A stretch of 64,000 nt of DNA. Source: Euphorbia lathyris. Its lineage: Eukaryota; Streptophyta; Magnoliopsida; Malpighiales; Euphorbiaceae. Of this stretch, positions 58,873 through 64,000 are shown piece by piece. Position 1 is the stretch's first letter. Every line of letters starts with the position of its first letter. Made by a program: the position numbers and the translations under genes. The DNA lies in assembly GCF_963576675.1 (NCBI RefSeq), contig NC_088916.1, positions 88,863,501-88,927,500 on the forward strand, written 5' to 3'. Below the pieces are notes generated by a model. That model made no database searches. It was given only the letters and a program-made list of their open reading frames with translations, and was not told the origin of the DNA.

Positions 58873-59435
58873 GCCTAATACATTACCAGCTCCCTGAACT
58901 TGTCCTAATAGTAGATTGGCTCCCTGAACTTTGCAAATGTCTCACCAGCTCCCTAACCTTGCTTACTTCGTATCATCAGCTCCTTAAACTTGTCCATAAA
59001 AGTAGATTAGCTCCCTGAACTTTTCAAATGTCTCACCAACTCTATAAACTTGTTTATTCTATAACAACTAAATACAAAAACTTATTAAACATAAATTCTA
59101 AAAATACATCTTCATTTATTCAATAGGTAATTTTTCGCTTCTCCTACCTTTCAACCTATTATAAGAGTTAGTGTTGCGGGCTTGAGAGATTGAATGGATA
59201 AGGATCAAAAGTTAGTATTATGGTTTTTTTGTATGTAGTTGTTACAGAATAAGCAAGTTTGGGGAGTTGATGAGATACTTGCAAAGTTCAGGGAGCCAAT
59301 CTACTTTTATGGACAAGTTTAAGAAGCTGGTGATACGAAACAAACAAGTTTAGGAAGCTGGTTAGACACTTGCAAGGTTTAGGGAGCCAATCTACTATTT
59401 TGGACAAGTTCAGGAAGCTGTTGATGTATTAAGCC
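58873..59435. mobile_element. Long-TIR non-autonomous element with 9-bp TSD (MULE-like)
   Basis: The arms are inverted copies of about 190 bp rich in 'gctccctgaacttg' and its complement. AAATAAATA occurs directly on both sides (58864-58872 and 59436-59444). Long inverted ends plus a 9-bp duplication point to the Mutator superfamily. No ORF. Another arm of the family is at 63750-63880. Confidence 0.75.
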
Positions 59436-59600
59436 AAATAAATACAATAAAGGTTTTAATTTACTATCAATTAATAAGAGAGATATTCAACAAAATTAAA
59501 CAAAAAATGTGTTTTACTTATTAATAATATAATTATAGAATTTTCTCTTATTATATACACTTTTTTTATAAGAGATTTATATACTCTTAATATATTTTGC

Positions 59601-60933
59601 TGATACAGATCGGGTAACGGGCGATAGTTTTCAATCGTAAACTACCAAAGATATTCTCAAGCTAAACTTGAAGGAGCCGTGAAACCCCCAGATTTACAAG
59701 CTAAACTTGAAGGAATTAGAAATCCCCATTGTTAAGAGGGATGAACCCTAAAAACACTCTCAAAGAGAAGATATAATTTGATTGATAAAAAGTTATCTTT
59801 CTTACAAGGAAAAGGATGAATTTATATCATCCAAGACCTAAGATGAAATTACAATAAAGGGTGTTCACTTGTAACTAAATAGATAAACCATAAAGGGGTA
59901 AGGTGGGATAATGGAAAACAAGTGGCAAACTAGTAAATAAGGGCTAAATGACAAAACAACAATTATTAATGGCAAAACAGTAAATATAGTGGACAGGCTG
60001 GTGTCAGACTTGTCCCCCATTGGTGAGCAAGTAATCCCCTATTCTCCTTAGTGGGTAAGTAATCCCAAGCCTCCTTGGTGAGCAAGTAACCCCAAAGGAT
60101 ACACATGAGGAGACACATCAGATAGGTACCCAGAAGTAGATCCGTCCAAGTAGATCCGTCGAAGAGATCCATCGAAGAGGTCCTTCAAAGGAGATCCGTC
60201 AAAGGAGATCCATCGGAGAGATCCATCGAAGAGATCCTTCAAAGGAGATCCGCTAAAGAGATCCATCAAAGGAGATCCGTCAAAGGAGATCCATCGGAGA
60301 GATCCATCAAAGGAGATCCATCGAGGAGATCCTTCAAAGGAGATCCGCCAAAGAGATCCATGAAAGGAGATCCGTCAAATGAGATCCATTGGAGAGATCC
60401 ATCGAAGAGATCATTCAAAGGGAGATCCACCGAAGAGATCCATCAAAGGAGATCCTTCAAAGGAGATCCGCCGAAGAGATCCATCAAAGGAGATCCATCA
60501 GAGAGATCCATCGGAGAGATCCATCAAAGGAGATCCGCCGAAGAGATCCATCAGAGGAGATCCATCGAAGAGATCCTTCAAAGGAGATCCGCCGAAGAGA
60601 TCCATCAAAGGAGATCCATCTGAGAGATCCATCGGAGAGATCCATCAAAGGAGATCCATCAGAGGAGATCCGCCGAAGAGATCCATCGAAGAGATCCTTC
60701 AAAGGAGATCCGCCGAAGAGATCCATCAGAGGAGATCAGCCGAAGAGATCCATCACAGGAGATCCATCGGAGAGATCCACCCAGGGAGATACACTTAAAG
60801 AAAAAGATATACTGGAACTTTAGGTGCGTCTTCCTCCTCTTCTGAATCACTTTCCCCACATACCTGACGAAATTTGTTACCTTGCTACTTCCCTAACCTG
60901 GACTTGGAATTTGTTGAAAAGATGTCCGCATCA
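59601..60933 (-). repeat. 3' LTR of copy C
   Basis: 1333 bp. It differs from the 5' LTR mainly in the number and order of GAGATCC units. Confidence 0.92.
60147..60780 (-). repeat. GAGATCC minisatellite in the 3' LTR of copy C
   Basis: About 630 bp of degenerate 13-14-bp units ('gagatccatcggag', 'gagatccttcaaag', 'gagatccgccgaag'). Higher-order patterns of three to four units recur. A similar array is at about 62988-63557. Confidence 0.9.
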
Positions 60934-61005
60934 TACTCTCTTTCTTAAACAAAAAGAAATAGGATCACACTTGCCTTTAAACACCAGCATACCATATGCT
61001 CTTTA

Positions 61006-62400
61006 TCACTCCAATTGCCCTCCCCATTCGTCAAGTGTTCCAGGAAGCTCTTGGTCGTCGTCATTGTAGGTGGACTCATTTTGGCTCCATCCAACGTCCT
61101 CCAACTCATCATCACAGTAGAACTTATCTTCATTATCTTCATAATTAGGAGCTCCGGTTTGGTTCCACTCCATGTCCCTTGACTCCTCTTCATAAAACCT
61201 ACCTTCATCATCTTCATAAGTATTTTCATTTTGGCGCCACTCACCATCCTCCAGCTCATCATCACAATGAAATTTGTTCTCCTCATCTTCATAGGTGGCC
61301 TCACTTTGGTTCCACTCAGTGATTTGATGTTCATCTTCATCATGATAGGTTTCATCATCCCCACCATAATCAAGTTCATTCTCATGATGACGAAATCTAT
61401 CTTCATCATATAACTTACCATCAAAATCACTCCCTTCCCGTTCATTCCCATTCCGGGACCCATTATCATCATACTCCAGCTCATTGTTGCTATCCAGCTC
61501 GCTTTCATAATGGTCCTCCTCTCTATCAATCTTCCACTCGAGTTCATCTCTTTCATGATTATTTTCAAATTCGTACAACTCCTCTTCCTCCACCCAATCT
61601 TTCCCACGACCTCTCGCTTCCATCCGCTCCTTTTTATAGTTCAAGCCGATCACTCCATTTGCCGAGTGGTCCGACTTAAACGACGTTCGACATCCGAGCA
61701 TTGTTGATCCGCCAACATCTCTCCCATCACCATAGCCAACCTCCACACATAAAATAAATCCATCATCCGCCTTAAGAGGATCCGCCAGCCCAAGGTCCCC
61801 CTCCACTACTTTAGCAATACGGCTACCGCCTCCATTAAGCATAAACGTGACATTTTGTCTAAGGGGCATTTCATCAAACACATAGTACGCACCCTTTTCT
61901 ACTTGAACTTCTTCAAAGTTCCTACATGCTAACCCCTCTTCCTCCTCATTCACAGAAACATTTAAATTCTCATCCACAAATTCATTATCAACAACTCCAC
62001 AATGAGAACTTAAATCACCAACAACATCACAAATAACCAAATCCTCACTAATAACAGGCATACCCACAACTTCCACAAGAATTGAAGGTTTTGGATTTAC
62101 CTTTTCCTTAGGGAATAGAGGACAAATTTGGCATGAATCTTTAGGAGTTGAGATAGTGGCTCTTGCATTTTCAGGGACTCCTTCCTTCCTCTGATTTAGA
62201 TCTCCGGCGGTGGGTCTGAGCAACGCTAAAATCTTTCGTTGGGATTTTTCCCAGGAGGTGGTTAACTCCTGGTACCGTTGGTTGGCTTGCCTCTCCCTCT
62301 CAATACGGGCTTGGATCCGTCCCGCGAGACATTCCCACAGCTTTTCATATTTCCGACCACTGGCCTCTAGAGAACCTTGTGATTGTCGAGGTTGAACCAT
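61006..62400 (-). CDS. Acidic Trp-Gln repeat protein, intact (464 aa)
   Basis: Starts at ATG 62400, 33 bp after the primer site. This is the first ATG in the intact family member and agrees with copy A. N-terminus: basic/Gln-rich, then a probable coiled coil ('RIQARIERERQANQRYQEL', residues about 27-60). Residues about 85-125: 'CQICPLFPKEKVNPKPSILV'. Middle: acidic with 'GVIGLNYKKERMEARGRG'. From about residue 365: roughly 25-residue repeats with 'CDDELED..W.QNE', giving Trp-x-Gln pairs in a Glu/Asp background. No membrane segment or enzyme motif. Position directly after the primer site suggests a gag-like role, but it has no zinc knuckle and no capsid motif I recognise. A captured host gene is the alternative. 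Function unknown. Confidence 0.7.
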   Translation of the reverse strand: MVQPRQSQGSLEASGRKYEKLWECLAGRIQARIERERQANQRYQELTTSWEKSQRKILALLRPTAGDLNQRKEGVPENARATISTPKDSCQICPLFPKEKVNPKPSILVEVVGMPVISEDLVICDVVGDLSSHCGVVDNEFVDENLNVSVNEEEEGLACRNFEEVQVEKGAYYVFDEMPLRQNVTFMLNGGGSRIAKVVEGDLGLADPLKADDGFILCVEVGYGDGRDVGGSTMLGCRTSFKSDHSANGVIGLNYKKERMEARGRGKDWVEEEELYEFENNHERDELEWKIDREEDHYESELDSNNELEYDDNGSRNGNEREGSDFDGKLYDEDRFRHHENELDYGGDDETYHDEDEHQITEWNQSEATYEDEENKFHCDDELEDGEWRQNENTYEDDEGRFYEEESRDMEWNQTGAPNYEDNEDKFYCDDELEDVGWSQNESTYNDDDQELPGTLDEWGGQLE

Positions 62401-62446
62401 TGCAAAAGAAGTTTCGGATTAGGAAACGATCGGCTCTGATACCAAC

Positions 62447-63710
62447 TGATACAGATCGGGTAACGGGCGATAGTTTTCAATCGTAAACTACCAAAGATAT
62501 TCTCAAGCTAAACTTGAAGGAGCCGTGAAACCCCCAGATTTACAAGCTAAACTTGAAGGAATTAGAAATCCCCATTGTTAAGAGGGATGAACCCTAAAAA
62601 TACTCTAAAAGAGAAGATATAATTTGATTGATAAAAAGTTATCTTTCTTACAAGGAAAATGATGAATTTATATCATCCAAGACCTAAGATGAAATTACAA
62701 TAAAGGGTGTTCACTTGTAACTAAATAGATAAACCCTAAAGAGGGAAGGTGGGATAATGGAAAACAAGTGGCAAACTAGTAAATAAGGGCTAAATGACAA
62801 AACAACAATTATTAATGGCAAAACAGTAAATATAGTGGACAAGCTGGTGTCAGACTTGTCCCCCCTTGGTGAGCAAGTAATCCCCTATTCTCCTTAGTGG
62901 GTAAGTAATCCCAAGCCTCCTTGGTGAGCAAGTAACCCCAAAGGATACACATGAGGAGACACATCGGATAGGTACCCAGAAGTAGATCCGTCCAAGTAGA
63001 TCCGTCGAAGAGATCCGTCGAAGAGGTCCATCGAAGAGGTCCTTCAAAGGAGATCCGTCAAAGGAGATCCATCGGAGAGATCCATCGAAGAGATCCTTCA
63101 AAGGAGATCCGCTAAAGAGATCCATCAAAGGAGATCCGTCAAAGGAGATCCATCGGAGAGATCCATCAAAAGAGATCCATCGAGGAGATCCTTCAAAGGA
63201 GATCCGCCGAAGAGATCAATGAAAGGAGATCCATTGGAGAGATCCATCGAAGAGATCATTCAAAGGGAGATCCGCCGAAGAGATCCATCAAAGGAGATCC
63301 TTCAAAGGAGATCCGTCGAAGAGATCCATCAAAGGAGATCCATCAGAGAGATCCATCGGAGAGATCCATCAAAAGAGATCCGCCGAGGAGATCCGCCGAA
63401 GAGATCCATCGAAGAGATCCTTCAAAGGAGATCCGCCGAAGAGATCCATCAAAGGAGATCCATCGGAGAGATCCATCAAAGGAGATCCGCCGAAGAGATC
63501 CATCAGAGGAGATCAGCCGAAGAGATCCATCATAGGAGATCCATCGGAGAGATCCACCCAGGGAGATACACTTAAAGAAAAAGATATACTAGAACTTTAG
63601 GTGCGTCTTCCTCCTCTTCTGAATCACTTTCCCCACATACCTGACGAAATTTGTTACCTTGCTACTTCCCTAACCTGGACTTGGAATTTGTTGAAAAGAT
63701 GTCCGCATCA
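62447..63710 (-). repeat. 5' LTR of copy C
   Basis: 1264 bp with GAGATCC array at about 62988-63557. It is followed on the minus strand by the primer site after two bases. Confidence 0.92.
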
Positions 63711-63715
63711 TTTGC

Positions 63716-63742
63716 ATACTAATACCTCTTTTTCTTGTAGTG
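63716..63742. mobile_element. CACTA terminus (same family as CACTA 2)
   Basis: 'cctctttttcttgtagtg' ending at 63742 is the complement of the CACTA 2 left end. The copy C retrotransposon inserted 27 bp inside this terminus. The opposite CACTA end was not found in the window, so the element is truncated. Confidence 0.7.
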
Positions 63743-63749
63743 AAATTCA

Positions 63750-63880
63750 GGTGGCCAATATGTTATTTTAAGTAAGTTTATGGGGCTAACGAGATACTTT
63801 GTAAGTTTATGGAGTCAATCTACTTTTTTTTTGTCCAAGTTGAAAGGAGTTCCTGATATATTAAGCCTAAATATACCCGT
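63750..63880. repeat. Arm of the long-TIR (MULE-like) family
   Basis: Matches the right arm of 58873-59435 (words 'gtcaatctact', 'gtccaagtt', 'atattaagcc'). The rest of the element is missing or lies across the CACTA insertion. Confidence 0.6.
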
Positions 63881-64000
63881 TAATATAGATACATAGTAAA
63901 ATAACATGTAACTCAAAAAAACGATAGGTAATGGACACTAATTCGATTAGGTTGACATTCTTATAGATAAGAAAAAAAAAACTATATTGGAATTTAATCA
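63881..64000. other. Unassigned AT-rich end of window
   Basis: Nothing recognised in these last 120 bases. Confidence 0.5.

Larger units (their letters stand above)
59601..63710 (-). mobile_element. Complete copy C of the acidic-ORF non-autonomous LTR retrotransposon
   Basis: 4110 bp on the minus strand. LTRs are 59601-60933 and 62447-63710, with TGATGCGG start and GTATCA end, flanked by TTTGC on both sides (59596-59600 and 63711-63715). It has the tRNA-iMet primer site (62444-62433), one intact 464-codon frame and a polypurine tract (complement of about 60934-60958) before the 3' LTR. No gag, protease, integrase or RT motif. The LTR sequences outside the minisatellite are very similar, so insertion is recent. 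This is the reference copy for the family also seen at 30875-36530. Any mobility would depend on an unidentified autonomous partner. Confidence 0.9.

Overview
The window is nuclear DNA of a flowering plant, almost certainly a eudicot by the look of its transposons; nothing in it identifies the species. It is AT-rich and gene-poor. It is built from nested plant transposable elements: Ty1/copia and Ty3/gypsy LTR retrotransposons, a LINE, CACTA elements and several MITE families. One RNA gene is clear, an intron-containing elongator tRNA-Met. No intact host protein gene could be recognised. A degenerate gene-like stretch lies at about 52.9-55.4 kb.

Layout. 1-2670: unassigned AT-rich DNA, with one copy of a 0.5 kb duplicated segment. 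2671-14117: an old minus-strand Copia remnant split by a 10.3 kb Sirevirus-type Copia (3675-13993, TSD ATCTC) that carries an extra env-like ORF. 14118-17642: the second copy of the 0.5 kb segment, an inverted-repeat element and the tRNA. 17641-22604: gag-protease remnant of another minus-strand Copia, split by a CACTA element (17946-21738, TSD CGA) that itself holds two MITE-like insertions. 22640-29829: a second CACTA element hosting a 5.0 kb Copia (23879-28833, TSD ACATT).

30875-36530: a tandem LTR-internal-LTR-internal array of an unusual non-autonomous LTR retrotransposon. A complete copy with an intact 464-codon ORF and TSD TTTGC lies at 59601-63710. Its 1.2-1.5 kb LTRs hold a GAGATCC-rich minisatellite, and its only ORF encodes an acidic protein with Trp-Gln repeats that I do not recognise. 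36531-40600: a probable gypsy LTR with its own minisatellite, plus scrambled gypsy pol fragments. 42590-50947: a 5'-truncated LINE interrupted by a 6.1 kb non-autonomous gypsy element (42631-48708, TSD CATTT) with one ORF and no pol. 51244-52735: nested MITE-like elements. 56607-57210: a nearly perfect inverted repeat with arms of about 290 bp and a 26-nt loop. 58378-59435: two Emigrant-like MITEs and a long-TIR element with a 9-bp TSD. 63716-63880: a CACTA terminus and a second arm of the long-TIR family.

The genes do not form a pathway. The order of events can be read from the nesting. The oldest layer is the Copia remnants, the LINE and the gypsy fragments. CACTA, Sirevirus, non-autonomous gypsy and short-LTR Copia insertions followed, several with near-identical LTRs. 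The best candidates for something undescribed are the acidic-ORF LTR family (30.9-36.5 kb and 59.6-63.7 kb) and the inverted-repeat hairpin at 56.6-57.2 kb. All boundaries, LTR comparisons and motif reads were made by eye.
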